This document shows, piece after piece, positions 55,835 through 64,000 of a stretch of 64,000 bases of DNA (the stretch's first letter is position 1; every line of letters begins with the position of its first letter). The stretch is from Shewanella metallivivens (GTDB lineage: Bacteria > Pseudomonadota > Gammaproteobacteria > Enterobacterales > Shewanellaceae). The notes under the pieces were generated by a model. The model saw only the letters and a list, made by a program, of their open reading frames with translations. It was not told the origin of the DNA and did no database searches. Made by a program: the position numbers and the translations under genes. The DNA lies in NCBI RefSeq assembly GCF_028750675.1, contig NZ_JAQQPZ010000013.1, positions 1,083,753-1,147,752 of the forward strand, written 5' to 3'.

Positions 55835-57089
55835 CGTCTAACTCCCTGCATAGTTCAACAATGGTATTGAGGCGACGCTCAGACTCTTTCACAAAAGGAT
55901 TGTGGGTGTCCCATGCGTAGCCTGCCAAAATAGAGCAAATCATTTGCTTAATATTATTGCTCGCTTGCTGATAAAAAATCACATCTTGAAAACGGCCGTC
56001 ATACCAAGCTTGAACATAGGTTCTAAAGGTATTAACCCCCAGCATTAACGGCTGGGCGTAGTCGGCTTGCCAATCGACGACTTCGCCTTTGAGTTGTTTA
56101 TTAAGACTTGCACACGCCATGGCTGCCGACTGCATAGCAATTGTGACACCAGATGAAAATACCGGATCAAGAAACTCACCCGCGTTACCCAACAAAGCAA
56201 ACTTGTTGGTGGCAAGCGTGGTGACATTGGCCGAATACCCCTGTAGCGTTTGGCAAGGTTGAACGACTTTGGCATGAGCAAGTAAACGCTTTAAATCTGG
56301 CTCCTGGGCAATAATGTCCAGCAGTTGTTGCTCTAGGCTACCAGTTAAATGCGCTAATAAATGCGGCTCGCCGACCACCCCAATAGAGCAGCGGTTATTG
56401 CTAAACGGGATGAGCCAATACCAAATGTCTTTATGTTCTGGGTGAACGCTAATTAAAATTTTATTGCGGTCAAACTCACTGTCACAGATGTTGTCTTCAA
56501 TATGGGTAAAAATGGCACTGCGTGACGGTAAGCTTGATGGCCGCTCAAGGTTTAATAATCGGGGTAATACCCGACCAAAGCCACTGGCATCGACAATAAA
56601 CTTGGCATTGATTTGATAGGGCTGGCCTTGCTCGTTAGTCACTTGTAACGTCGGTTCGGCACTGATATCGACAGAATCAACCTGATGACCAAAACGAATG
56701 TCGACGCCTTGACTGATGGCCGTATCGGCTAGCAATTTATCAAATTGGCCACGCTGAACTTGAAACGTGGTGCCCGGACCTGGGGTAAATTTATCGGTAA
56801 AGTCGAACGTGGTGTAACGGCCTTGGTGACGGAATGCGGCGCCATTTTTAAACTGAAACCCAGCCTGATTAACCGCATCTAACATGCCGGCTTGCTCAAT
56901 AAATTGCATGCAACATGGCAATAAACTTTCGCCAATAGAAAAGCGCGGGAACTGCTGTTTTTCAACGACCACAACCTTATGACCTTGCTGACGCAATAGG
57001 CTGGCGGCAATCGCGCCAGACGGGCCGGCACCAATAATGGCTACATCAACGTCCATGTGGCTAACTATGCTTGTTTGACTGCTTAACAT
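55827..57089 (-). CDS. FAD-dependent halogenase-like oxidoreductase, APE cluster
   Basis: A 420-residue flavoprotein with the dinucleotide fold VAIIGAGPSGAIAASLL, the family motif FPRFSIGESLLP, and WYWLIP (Trp223-Pro228), which fits the WxWxIP motif of flavin-dependent halogenases. A lysine at 81 in FQFKNGAAF sits where phenolic halogenases keep theirs. It may halogenate or otherwise oxidise the aryl head or chain. Many such proteins are annotated only as NAD(P)/FAD-dependent oxidoreductases. AAGGAAG precedes the ATG. It overlaps the DUF3261 gene. Confidence 0.82.
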   Translation of the reverse strand: MLSSQTSIVSHMDVDVAIIGAGPSGAIAASLLRQQGHKVVVVEKQQFPRFSIGESLLPCCMQFIEQAGMLDAVNQAGFQFKNGAAFRHQGRYTTFDFTDKFTPGPGTTFQVQRGQFDKLLADTAISQGVDIRFGHQVDSVDISAEPTLQVTNEQGQPYQINAKFIVDASGFGRVLPRLLNLERPSSLPSRSAIFTHIEDNICDSEFDRNKILISVHPEHKDIWYWLIPFSNNRCSIGVVGEPHLLAHLTGSLEQQLLDIIAQEPDLKRLLAHAKVVQPCQTLQGYSANVTTLATNKFALLGNAGEFLDPVFSSGVTIAMQSAAMACASLNKQLKGEVVDWQADYAQPLMLGVNTFRTYVQAWYDGRFQDVIFYQQASNNIKQMICSILAGYAWDTHNPFVKESERRLNTIVELCRELDVA

Positions 57090-59489
57090 TTACAGTGACT
57101 TCCTTGTAAAAAATGAGATAAATGGCGCTAATACAAAAGCAAAGCTAATGCCAATTAAAAGCGTCAGGCCGAAAAAGTGAATCGCATGGGTTTGGCTCAG
57201 TGCAAGCAAACCAAAAGCTAATAAGGTTGAACAGGCCGACATAAAGATGGCCATCATTACCCCATTACTGGTGTGTTTGGCCTCGGCAAAAAATAAGCTG
57301 TAATCAATGCCAATACCCAGCACTAAAATGAAGGCCAAAGCATGAAACAAGCTAATGCTCGAGCCAACTAAACCTAAACAAGCCAGCGTGAGTAACACCG
57401 CAAGCGCTGGTACGGCAACAATGGCAAGTGCCAGTTTAATGCCATATTTAACGCTAAAGGCAATGCTGGCAAGGGCAAATACCCACATTAACAGTTGAAA
57501 GGTTAGCTGGCGATATTGGCCCATTAGTGTGGATATGTCGCCTACTTTATCTATCACTGTTACTTGCCCCATAGGCCAATCTTGGTGTGAGAGTCGCTGG
57601 GTTAACGACGGCAGAGAATGAATGCCGCCCAGTAACACAATGGCGCCATACAGTGGTGTGCTGTCATCGCTTGCAACATCGCCCAACCACAAGGCTGTTA
57701 AGTCATCATTGGCGTGCTTAAGCACTGTTTGAGGTGTCAGCCATGTTGTCGAAGCTTGGCTTAACTCGGCCAGTAAACTTGGCTTTATGCTGTCATCTAG
57801 GCCCATTTGCTCAATGATTTCAGCTAAGTGTTGTTGATAAAGCTGTTGCTGTAGTTGGTAGTGATGTTGCTGGCGCGTCATGCTGGGGATAAAACGACTA
57901 AGGCTAACCGCTTGGGCGATTTCATTGTTTGCGATAGCGGCATCTAATACGGGTGTTAGCTGCTCAAGCGTGTGCAGTAAGTCTTGCTCATTAGCGCTAC
58001 TGACTAAAATAAATTGATTATCTGTGCCGCCGCTGAGTAATTGTCTTAGCTGGTTTTCTTCGCTGGTTATCGCCTCAGGGCTTTGCTGCAACTGCCTAAT
58101 ATCATCGTTAGAGGTGATTTGCGATAACCCCAAAAGCAGCATCACGAGCACAGCAACCGGCAGTAGCATCAGTGCGACTTTTTTGGCTGCGTGAGAGGGA
58201 GAAAATAAGCGATGTAGCCAGCGTAAATAAGCCTGGGCAACCCCCAACCCTCTAGTGTGTGTTAACGGGTGATTACCCAAAAGCGGGAACACCAACAGCA
58301 AAGTGAGATACGCACCGATTAACCCCGCCGCGCAAAATACCGCAACTTGTTGCATCCCCGGGAAAGGCGTAAAACCAATGGCGATAAATGCACTGGCGCT
58401 AGTAGCTAGTGCAAGTGTTAACGCCGGAAAAATACGTTTGATGGTGTCACTGGCATTGTCTGTCGGGTGGGCTTGTTTTTCGCAATAAAAATGAAAGCTG
58501 TAATCGATGGCCACACCAATTAAACTGGTGCCAAACACCAGAGTCAGTAAATGCAGTTCACCAAATAGACTTAGGGTGGCGACAAAAGCAAATACCACTC
58601 CAGTGGTTAAGGTGAGGGTTGCTGCCACCAAGGGCATAACAGAGTGAAACGCCAACCACACCAGCAATACAATGCCTAGCATTGAGATTACACCGATTTT
58701 ACTGATTTCTTGTTTAGCCGACTCGGTTGCAGCAATAGCATGAAACAGTGCCCCAGCCTTAAGAAACTGGATTTGTGGGTGCTGTTGGTTTACCTGGCTA
58801 AACGCGGTTTGTAGTGCAAGCATTTGCTGTTGCTGTGCAGTAGGGCTAAACGCACTGTCGCGGCCTTTTGCCATGACGATAGCAGCCACACCATGGTCTG
58901 TGTCGGTGAGTAAAACCCCCTGCTTGCGACGAAGTTTGCTATTAGGCGATAGTGCCAACAAGTTTGCAGGAAATAACAACAGCGGGTCGCTCGCGAGCAG
59001 TTGGCTGTTAGCAAAACCAAAGGCGCTATATAACTGGTTTTGTGCCGCATTCAATAGTTTATGCCAGTTATCTGTTTCTAGCGCGCGTGCTTGTTTCTGA
59101 GTCAGTAAACTAAAGCGATGTTCAAAATACACTTTGGCTAACTGTGTTATTTGGTTGTCGGCGCCACTTCTAATGGCGCTAAATGGCTGTAGTGGCTGGT
59201 GTTGTAATGATGCCATGAATTGCTGAGCGGCATCGACGGCCTGATTGTCGTTCTCTGCCAATAGGGCGATATACACCTGGTTTGCAAGCCGTTGCTCAAC
59301 GGTATTTAATGCGGTTTCGGTGAGTTTATCTTGTTGTAAATGTGGCAGCATGGCCAGAATGTCAGTTTGGATCCGCGCGCCTTGTTGCCATTGCCACACG
59401 CCGCCAATTAACATGGCCAGCAGCAATATAAGCCACAGTGCAAAGCGGCTTGTAGTTGAGGTCAATACATTAAGCGGGCCGCGGGGCAT
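57090..59489 (-). CDS. MMPL/RND-family exporter, APE cluster
   Basis: A 799-residue membrane protein in two halves, each with a periplasmic loop domain and about six helices: helix 1 at about 16-34, then helices from about 265 to 410, a second soluble domain to about 655, then the last helices. The proton-relay helices carry GVAIDYSFHFY (about 325) and GIGIDYSLFFAEA (about 720). MMPL proteins in these clusters are thought to move the lipid-like pigment out of the inner membrane, together with the LolA-like carrier coded upstream. Confidence 0.88.
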   Translation of the reverse strand: MPRGPLNVLTSTTSRFALWLILLLAMLIGGVWQWQQGARIQTDILAMLPHLQQDKLTETALNTVEQRLANQVYIALLAENDNQAVDAAQQFMASLQHQPLQPFSAIRSGADNQITQLAKVYFEHRFSLLTQKQARALETDNWHKLLNAAQNQLYSAFGFANSQLLASDPLLLFPANLLALSPNSKLRRKQGVLLTDTDHGVAAIVMAKGRDSAFSPTAQQQQMLALQTAFSQVNQQHPQIQFLKAGALFHAIAATESAKQEISKIGVISMLGIVLLVWLAFHSVMPLVAATLTLTTGVVFAFVATLSLFGELHLLTLVFGTSLIGVAIDYSFHFYCEKQAHPTDNASDTIKRIFPALTLALATSASAFIAIGFTPFPGMQQVAVFCAAGLIGAYLTLLLVFPLLGNHPLTHTRGLGVAQAYLRWLHRLFSPSHAAKKVALMLLPVAVLVMLLLGLSQITSNDDIRQLQQSPEAITSEENQLRQLLSGGTDNQFILVSSANEQDLLHTLEQLTPVLDAAIANNEIAQAVSLSRFIPSMTRQQHHYQLQQQLYQQHLAEIIEQMGLDDSIKPSLLAELSQASTTWLTPQTVLKHANDDLTALWLGDVASDDSTPLYGAIVLLGGIHSLPSLTQRLSHQDWPMGQVTVIDKVGDISTLMGQYRQLTFQLLMWVFALASIAFSVKYGIKLALAIVAVPALAVLLTLACLGLVGSSISLFHALAFILVLGIGIDYSLFFAEAKHTSNGVMMAIFMSACSTLLAFGLLALSQTHAIHFFGLTLLIGISFAFVLAPFISFFTRKSL

Positions 59490-60253
59490 TACTGGGCTAG
59501 CTCATGGTTAAGGCTAAATAATGCCAGTTCGCGGTCACTCAACGGGCCTTGTTCTGTGTCGGTAAATTGTATGTAGGTGTAGTCGCTAATATTGGCTTGC
59601 TGCTGGGTCATCACTAATGTGCGAATGTGTGTGTCACCACTGAGGGTGATGTTACCCATAGCGGCATGCACTTGTGGGTCTTTTGCCTGTAAGCCGAGTT
59701 GCCACAGCGGGCCAGTTTTTTCTGTTGGCATAAATAAGGCAAAGTCAGTGCTGAGTGCGTTTATATCGCCGGCCATGATGGCTTGCAGTAAACGCGGTAG
59801 TTGCTGTGCGATGGGGTTGTTGCTAGCTGCGGCGCTAAGTTGCTGCACTTTTCCCTGACTGTTTTGCTGAATTAACTGCTGATCTTTAAGCACCATTAAG
59901 CTGTTAAAAGGCTTATGTTGTTGCCAAACCAACCCCTGTGAAGGACTGAAAATAAACCGCCCCTGGCTTTGTAACGGTTTTTTGAGTACCGCCAGATGAC
60001 GTTGCTGTATGAATTGTCCGCGAGTATCGGCCTGTAAATGTAATTGCTGCGCTAATGCCTCAAGCGCTGACGAGCTAGCCGGTTGTTGGTACAAGCTGTT
60101 AATTTGTGCCCATTGAGTCTCTGTCAGTTGCGCCGTATTAGGTTGAGCATCGCCTGACATCGATGTCGTGTTTGCGCTCACCAAGGCGGTGTGTGTACTC
60201 AAGTACAGCACAACACTGACTAATATGAGTTGTAGCCCCTTTATTGCTTGCAT
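59489..60253 (-). CDS. LolA-like outer-membrane lipoprotein carrier, APE cluster
   Basis: A 254-residue periplasmic protein with signal peptide (about 1-28) and a LolA-type fold: an RGQFIQQRHLAVLKKPLQSQGRFIFSPSQGLVWQ stretch forms the characteristic first strands, and FALFMPTEKTGPLWQLGLQAKD follows later. In APE and related lipid clusters such proteins probably carry the hydrophobic product across the periplasm. It shares one base with each neighbour, which shows tight coupling. Confidence 0.84.
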   Translation of the reverse strand: MQAIKGLQLILVSVVLYLSTHTALVSANTTSMSGDAQPNTAQLTETQWAQINSLYQQPASSSALEALAQQLHLQADTRGQFIQQRHLAVLKKPLQSQGRFIFSPSQGLVWQQHKPFNSLMVLKDQQLIQQNSQGKVQQLSAAASNNPIAQQLPRLLQAIMAGDINALSTDFALFMPTEKTGPLWQLGLQAKDPQVHAAMGNITLSGDTHIRTLVMTQQQANISDYTYIQFTDTEQGPLSDRELALFSLNHELAQ

Positions 60254-60684
60254 TAGCTTTGGCTCTTATCTAATAACGGGCGAATTTTTTGCTGAAACAC
60301 TTCTGGCGTCACAAAGCATAACTCCTGAGTGGCAATCTCTACCGCGGCTTGAATGGTATAGCCTTTGGTAATGCGCGCATTGGTTTGGGCATCGACAATT
60401 TGGTAGTTAATTCGCAAACGGTTTTCCCATTCAACAATGGCTGCTATTACTTTGACTTTTTGATCAAAGGTGCTGCTTTTAACATATTTAATTTGCACAT
60501 CGACAATCGGCCAGGCATAGCCTGATTCCAGCATGGTGCGATAGTTATAGCCGAGTTTATCGAGCAGCAGGCAGCGCACGACTTCAAAGTAGCGCAGGTA
60601 ATTACCGTGCCAAGTAATGCCCATTGAATCGACATCGTGAAACGGGATCACCATTTCCATTTCGGTGAGTAGTAACCCTTTCAT
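60253..60684 (-). CDS. 4HBT-type acyl thioesterase, APE cluster (ApeK-like)
   Basis: A 143-residue hotdog thioesterase. DVDSMGITWHGNYLRYFE near the N-terminus carries the catalytic Asp and the His/Gly pattern of the 4-hydroxybenzoyl-CoA thioesterase group. It probably releases the polyene or an aromatic starter from its carrier (inference). It begins one base after the ammonia-lyase stop and shares a base with the LolA-like gene. Confidence 0.85.
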   Translation of the reverse strand: MKGLLLTEMEMVIPFHDVDSMGITWHGNYLRYFEVVRCLLLDKLGYNYRTMLESGYAWPIVDVQIKYVKSSTFDQKVKVIAAIVEWENRLRINYQIVDAQTNARITKGYTIQAAVEIATQELCFVTPEVFQQKIRPLLDKSQS

Positions 60685-62244
60685 TTAACACACCTCCCAT
60701 TGACCGAGCTGAATTTTTTCAACGGTTTGACGTAGTACAGATTCTAAAGGACGGTCTTCGGTGAGCAGCTCACAATCTTGGCTTACCTGCTCAAGGGTTT
60801 TAGCCAGCGATGGGGTTAATGACTGTGGGTCTAACTCTTGTTGTATCACCCGCAGTTGGATCCCCTGGCTCATGGCTAACAAGGCTGCTGCTGCGACTTG
60901 TTCAGTCAGTTGTAGCACACGCATGCAATCGCGCGCGGCAATGGTGCCCATGCTGACTTTGTCTTGGTTATGACACTCAGTTGAGCGTGAAAACACACTG
61001 GCAGGCATGGTGTTTTTTAAGGCTTCTGCGGTCCAGGCCGACACACCAATTTGTACCGCTTTAAAGCCGTGGTTAATGGCGCGTCGCTCGCCAGTGGCAG
61101 CAGATAAATTAGCCGGCAAACCATTATTAAATTTGGGGTCCATTACCAGTGCCATTTGGCGATCGATTAAGTCGGCTATATTGGCCACAGCATTTTTCAT
61201 TGCATCCATGGCAAAGGCAATATGCCCACCATAAAAGTGGCCACCGTGCAGTATGTGTTCGCCTTCGCCATCAACAATCGGGTTATCGTTGGCGCTGTTG
61301 AGCTCGGTTTCAATAAACTGGCGCATAAACGGCAGTGCATCTTGCAACACCCCAATAATATGCGGCGCACAGCGAATGGAGTAACGGTCTTGTAGGCGGT
61401 CTGAGTTACGCGGGTGGGTGTGGTGGTTTAAGTCTTCGCGGATCCAGCTGGCAATTTGGTTTTGCCCCGGGTGAGGTTTGGCGGCAAACAAAATATCGTC
61501 AAAATGGTTGGAGTTACCTTTAAGGGTTAACGATGCCATTGCGGTGATTCGACTGGCTAAACGGCTTAGGTATTGCGATCTGTCATAGGCTAAACACGCA
61601 AGCGCGGTCATCACGGCTGTGCCGTTCATTAATGCCAGGCCTTCTTTAGGGCGCAACCTCAGGGGTACTATGCCAAGTTGTAAATATACATCTTTAGTGG
61701 CTTGGCGTTTACCTTGATACATCACTTCGCGCTCGCCCACTAACACCGCGGCAAGGTAAGACAGAGGGGTCAAATCGCCACTGGCACCAACCGAGCCTTC
61801 TTGGGGAATGATAGGTGTGATGTTGTTGTTTAATAGCCATTCAATACGTTGCAAGAGTTGATAGCTCACGCCAGATTTACCCACTGCCAATGAGTTTAGG
61901 CGGCAGGCCATAATGGCGCGTGACTCCATTGGACTAAAAATATCACCTAGGCCACAACCATGAAAACGGGTTAAATGCAGCGGTAACTCGTGGACTAAAT
62001 CTAGGCTGACATTGACGGTGCATGAGTCACCATAGCCTGTGGTCACGCCATACACTACGCCTTCTTCGTGCAATAAACTGTCAATAAAGCGAGCGCCTTT
62101 TTGAATATATTCAACGTAGTCAGCGGTGTCTTTCAGTTTAACTTGGGCGCCTTTGGCTACCGCAACCACTTGCTCTAGGCTGAGGTGCTGTTGACCAAAA
62201 TGCACGATGTTATCAAAAGCGTCTGCTGAAGATGTGTGGCTCAT
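60685..62244 (-). CDS. MIO-type aromatic amino acid ammonia-lyase, APE cluster
   Basis: A 519-residue lyase of the HAL/PAL/TAL family. Ala154-Ser155-Gly156 in GSVGASGDLTPLS forms the MIO cofactor, the catalytic tyrosine is Tyr65 in VVYGVTTGYG, and HNQDKVSMGTIAARD is the C-terminal active-site segment. The residue pair that sorts substrates is Phe94-His95 (RFHGCG); HAL has Ser-His, TAL His-Leu, PAL Phe-Leu. It is not a typical histidine utilisation enzyme: no hut genes are near. It probably makes an aryl acrylate starter for the polyene (inference). The ATG at 62244 lies four bases after the previous stop. Confidence 0.88.
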   Translation of the reverse strand: MSHTSSADAFDNIVHFGQQHLSLEQVVAVAKGAQVKLKDTADYVEYIQKGARFIDSLLHEEGVVYGVTTGYGDSCTVNVSLDLVHELPLHLTRFHGCGLGDIFSPMESRAIMACRLNSLAVGKSGVSYQLLQRIEWLLNNNITPIIPQEGSVGASGDLTPLSYLAAVLVGEREVMYQGKRQATKDVYLQLGIVPLRLRPKEGLALMNGTAVMTALACLAYDRSQYLSRLASRITAMASLTLKGNSNHFDDILFAAKPHPGQNQIASWIREDLNHHTHPRNSDRLQDRYSIRCAPHIIGVLQDALPFMRQFIETELNSANDNPIVDGEGEHILHGGHFYGGHIAFAMDAMKNAVANIADLIDRQMALVMDPKFNNGLPANLSAATGERRAINHGFKAVQIGVSAWTAEALKNTMPASVFSRSTECHNQDKVSMGTIAARDCMRVLQLTEQVAAAALLAMSQGIQLRVIQQELDPQSLTPSLAKTLEQVSQDCELLTEDRPLESVLRQTVEKIQLGQWEVC

Positions 62245-62248
62245 GAGA

Positions 62249-63991
62249 TTATCTGTCCTGACTGGGTAATGGGGCTGCGCGCGATTGTGAGGGCGGGTGA
62301 TTACGGGTAACCAGCTCGTCCTTGCGCCAAAAATCGAAAAAGTTAAACCATTGCATTGGCGCGAGTTGCGCAAAATGGGCTAAACGTTGACTATATTGAG
62401 TCATTGCATCGGTTAAGCGTGCTGTTCTGCCGGCTCGAGGGCCTTTAAGTGTGTCACTTAAGTGCTCAACATAGACTTGATAACGGCCATGTTGGCGAAT
62501 ACAAAATAGGGTATACACTGGGCAATCTAATAAACTGGCCAAAATAAATGGCCCTTGCGGAAATGCCGCATCTTGGCCTAAAAAAGGTAAATAGGTCACA
62601 CGTCCTTGGCTGCTTGATGATGTGCGGTCTGCTGCAATGACTACAATTTCACCTTGCTCAACTTTTTGTTGCAACAACATGGCGGTGCTAGGGTCTAGCT
62701 CATTGACGTGGATTAAATTCAGGCTGCTTTGTGGATTAAGTTGCTGCAGGACTTTATTAAAGTTCTCAGCGTGTTGGGTCAGCACCATCACATTCACCTT
62801 GACCTTTTGCTGGTGGCTAGATATCGCGCGGCACAGTTCCATATTGCCCAAATGTGACACAATCAATACTGCACCGCGCCCAGTGGCCACTTGATTTGCC
62901 AAAATATGCCGGTCGTTAAAGTCGACTTGGGCGAGGTTAATTCTGTCGCACCAGGCATCTATTCTGTCCAGTGCCGCATTGCCAAAAGCAAAGAAGTGTT
63001 TAAGGCTGTCGCGCCAACTTACTGGGCGGTTTAGTTGTGGATGGTTAGGTTGTTGCTGTTGTACTCGGTGTAAAAAGGCTAATGAGGCATCACGGGCGGT
63101 TTTTCCGGTGAGAAAGAAATAACAAATCACCGGATACATGACTGCACGGCATAACCAATGCCCACCAAGGCGATAGCATTGGGCTAAAAATTTAATCCCC
63201 CAAAAGCTGCCGCGCTCACTCATGGCAGACCAATGCTGGGTGGTTTGCAATGATTGATCGCTCTGATTTTGCTTAGTGATAATGCGTGGCAAGCGGCCAA
63301 GCATGCCAAAAAATAATTTAGTGTGCATCCAACTAATGCGCACATTATCTTTTACGCCCTGAAAGTGGCTGATGCCATCCTCGGGATAAATCACGTTGGT
63401 TGGCACATGCACGACTGGTGTACCTTGCCAGTGCAGTTTCACCATGACTTCAATATCAAAATCCATGCGCTCGCCTAATGCCTGCTGGCTAAACAATTGT
63501 TCAGTCGCGGCAAGTGGATACACCCTAAAGCCACACATCGAATCTTGAATGTCAAAACTAAGGGTTTCTACCCACACCCAAAAATGGGTGATGTAACGGC
63601 CATACAGTCGACCTTTGGGCACCGACTCATCGTATTGAGGTTGGCCTGATATCAAGGCATTAGGCTGTTGCTCGCTGGCGGATATCATTAAGGGGATGTC
63701 GGCTAAATTATGTTGGCCGTCGGCATCAACTTGCAAGGCATGGCTAAAACCGTCACGGTAAGCCTGGCGCAAGCCGCTCATTACTGCCGCCCCTTTGCCG
63801 CGATTATAAGGATGTTGAATTAACGTCACCCAGCTAAATTTATCAGCCAATGCTTGCAGTACGTAACGTGTTTGCTCGTCACTGCCGTCGTCGACCAAAT
63901 AGCAGGGCAATTGGTACTTGGCCAAATCGGTTAAGGTTTTTTCTATCGCGATATGGTGGTTGTAATTAGGGATCACTAACGCCAATGTCAT
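62249..63991 (-). CDS. Glycosyltransferase family 2 - lysophospholipid acyltransferase fusion, APE cluster
   Basis: A 580-residue two-domain enzyme. Residues 1-240 form a GT-A glycosyltransferase with LVDDGSDEQT, NRGKGAAVMSGL and the metal-binding Asp89-Ala-Asp91 in DADGQH. Residues about 255-560 form an LPLAT/LpxL-like acyltransferase with His380-X4-Glu385 in VSHLGNMELCR. Known APE clusters contain such a fusion; it probably links the aryl polyene to a sugar/lipid anchor (inference). The bases after 63991 suggest an upstream gene ending in TGA that overlaps this start as ATGA. Confidence 0.88.
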   Translation of the reverse strand: MTLALVIPNYNHHIAIEKTLTDLAKYQLPCYLVDDGSDEQTRYVLQALADKFSWVTLIQHPYNRGKGAAVMSGLRQAYRDGFSHALQVDADGQHNLADIPLMISASEQQPNALISGQPQYDESVPKGRLYGRYITHFWVWVETLSFDIQDSMCGFRVYPLAATEQLFSQQALGERMDFDIEVMVKLHWQGTPVVHVPTNVIYPEDGISHFQGVKDNVRISWMHTKLFFGMLGRLPRIITKQNQSDQSLQTTQHWSAMSERGSFWGIKFLAQCYRLGGHWLCRAVMYPVICYFFLTGKTARDASLAFLHRVQQQQPNHPQLNRPVSWRDSLKHFFAFGNAALDRIDAWCDRINLAQVDFNDRHILANQVATGRGAVLIVSHLGNMELCRAISSHQQKVKVNVMVLTQHAENFNKVLQQLNPQSSLNLIHVNELDPSTAMLLQQKVEQGEIVVIAADRTSSSSQGRVTYLPFLGQDAAFPQGPFILASLLDCPVYTLFCIRQHGRYQVYVEHLSDTLKGPRAGRTARLTDAMTQYSQRLAHFAQLAPMQWFNFFDFWRKDELVTRNHPPSQSRAAPLPSQDR

Positions 63992-64000
63992 GAGGCACGC

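Noticed and set aside
60685..62244. Assignment as HutH of histidine degradation
   Set aside because: There is no hutU, hutI, hutG or hutC near it, it is buried in the polyene operon, and its selectivity pair is Phe-His, not Ser-His.

Overview
The window reads as a chromosomal segment of a marine gammaproteobacterium of the genus Shewanella or a very close relative. The grounds are gene content and order (ftsYEX-rpoH, menDHCE, cpxPRA-fieF, typA|glnA, yihY-dtd-yiiD), the protein sequences, and the AT-leaning base composition. The species call is inference. I found no rRNA, tRNA, CRISPR array, prophage, insertion sequence or transposase, and no obvious frameshifted gene. One gene (ftsY) is cut by the left edge. 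The operon at the right edge clearly continues past the window.

Layout. 1-3.4 kb: the end of ftsY, then ftsE-ftsX and the heat-shock sigma factor rpoH, closed by a bidirectional terminator. 3.4-8.4 kb: a minus-strand menaquinone operon, menD-menH-menC-menE. 8.5-15 kb: an Lrp-type regulator divergent from a YjeH-type amino-acid exporter, then TerB-like, DUF2780, YciC-like and DUF4145/Sel1 genes and small membrane proteins. 15-25.6 kb: a LysR regulator divergent from a Bcr/CflA efflux pump, an outer-membrane barrel, TapT, a methyltransferase, an M20 amidohydrolase and a paired M16 protease. 25.3-32.4 kb: trmL, then the Cpx envelope-stress locus (cpxA, cpxR, cpxP, fieF) with a thioredoxin-DsbD-like membrane fusion inserted between cpxR and cpxP. 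A perfect CpxR box lies between the fusion and cpxP.

32.4-41.5 kb: a PAS-GGDEF protein and the nitrogen-control genes. glnL-glnG (ntrBC) is separated from glnA by a DUF4124 gene, ppnP and typA. NtrC-type dyads (TGCACY-N5-GGTGCA) lie upstream of both glnL and glnA, and glnA has a clear sigma-54 promoter. 41.6-50.7 kb: a Cache-type diguanylate cyclase with a prepilin-like gene, a second Lrp regulator, DUF2959, yihY-dtd-yiiD(C), azoR, and an SCO1-like protein next to a polytopic chemoreceptor.

50.7-64 kb: the accessory highlight, a tightly packed minus-strand aryl-polyene (APE) pigment cluster of the type II polyketide/fatty-acid kind. In transcription order it has a GT2-acyltransferase fusion, an MIO-type aromatic ammonia-lyase, a 4HBT-type thioesterase, a LolA-like carrier, an MMPL exporter, a halogenase-like flavoprotein, a DUF3261 lipoprotein and the KS-DH-KR-KS block (ApeO-P-Q-R order). 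The acyl carrier proteins, chain-length-factor partner and acyl-ACP ligase expected for such a system are not in the window and should lie beyond base 64000. The cluster class is known. The less explained parts are the ammonia-lyase substrate (Phe-His selectivity pair), the halogenase-like enzyme, and an internally duplicated helical-repeat protein at the operon end.
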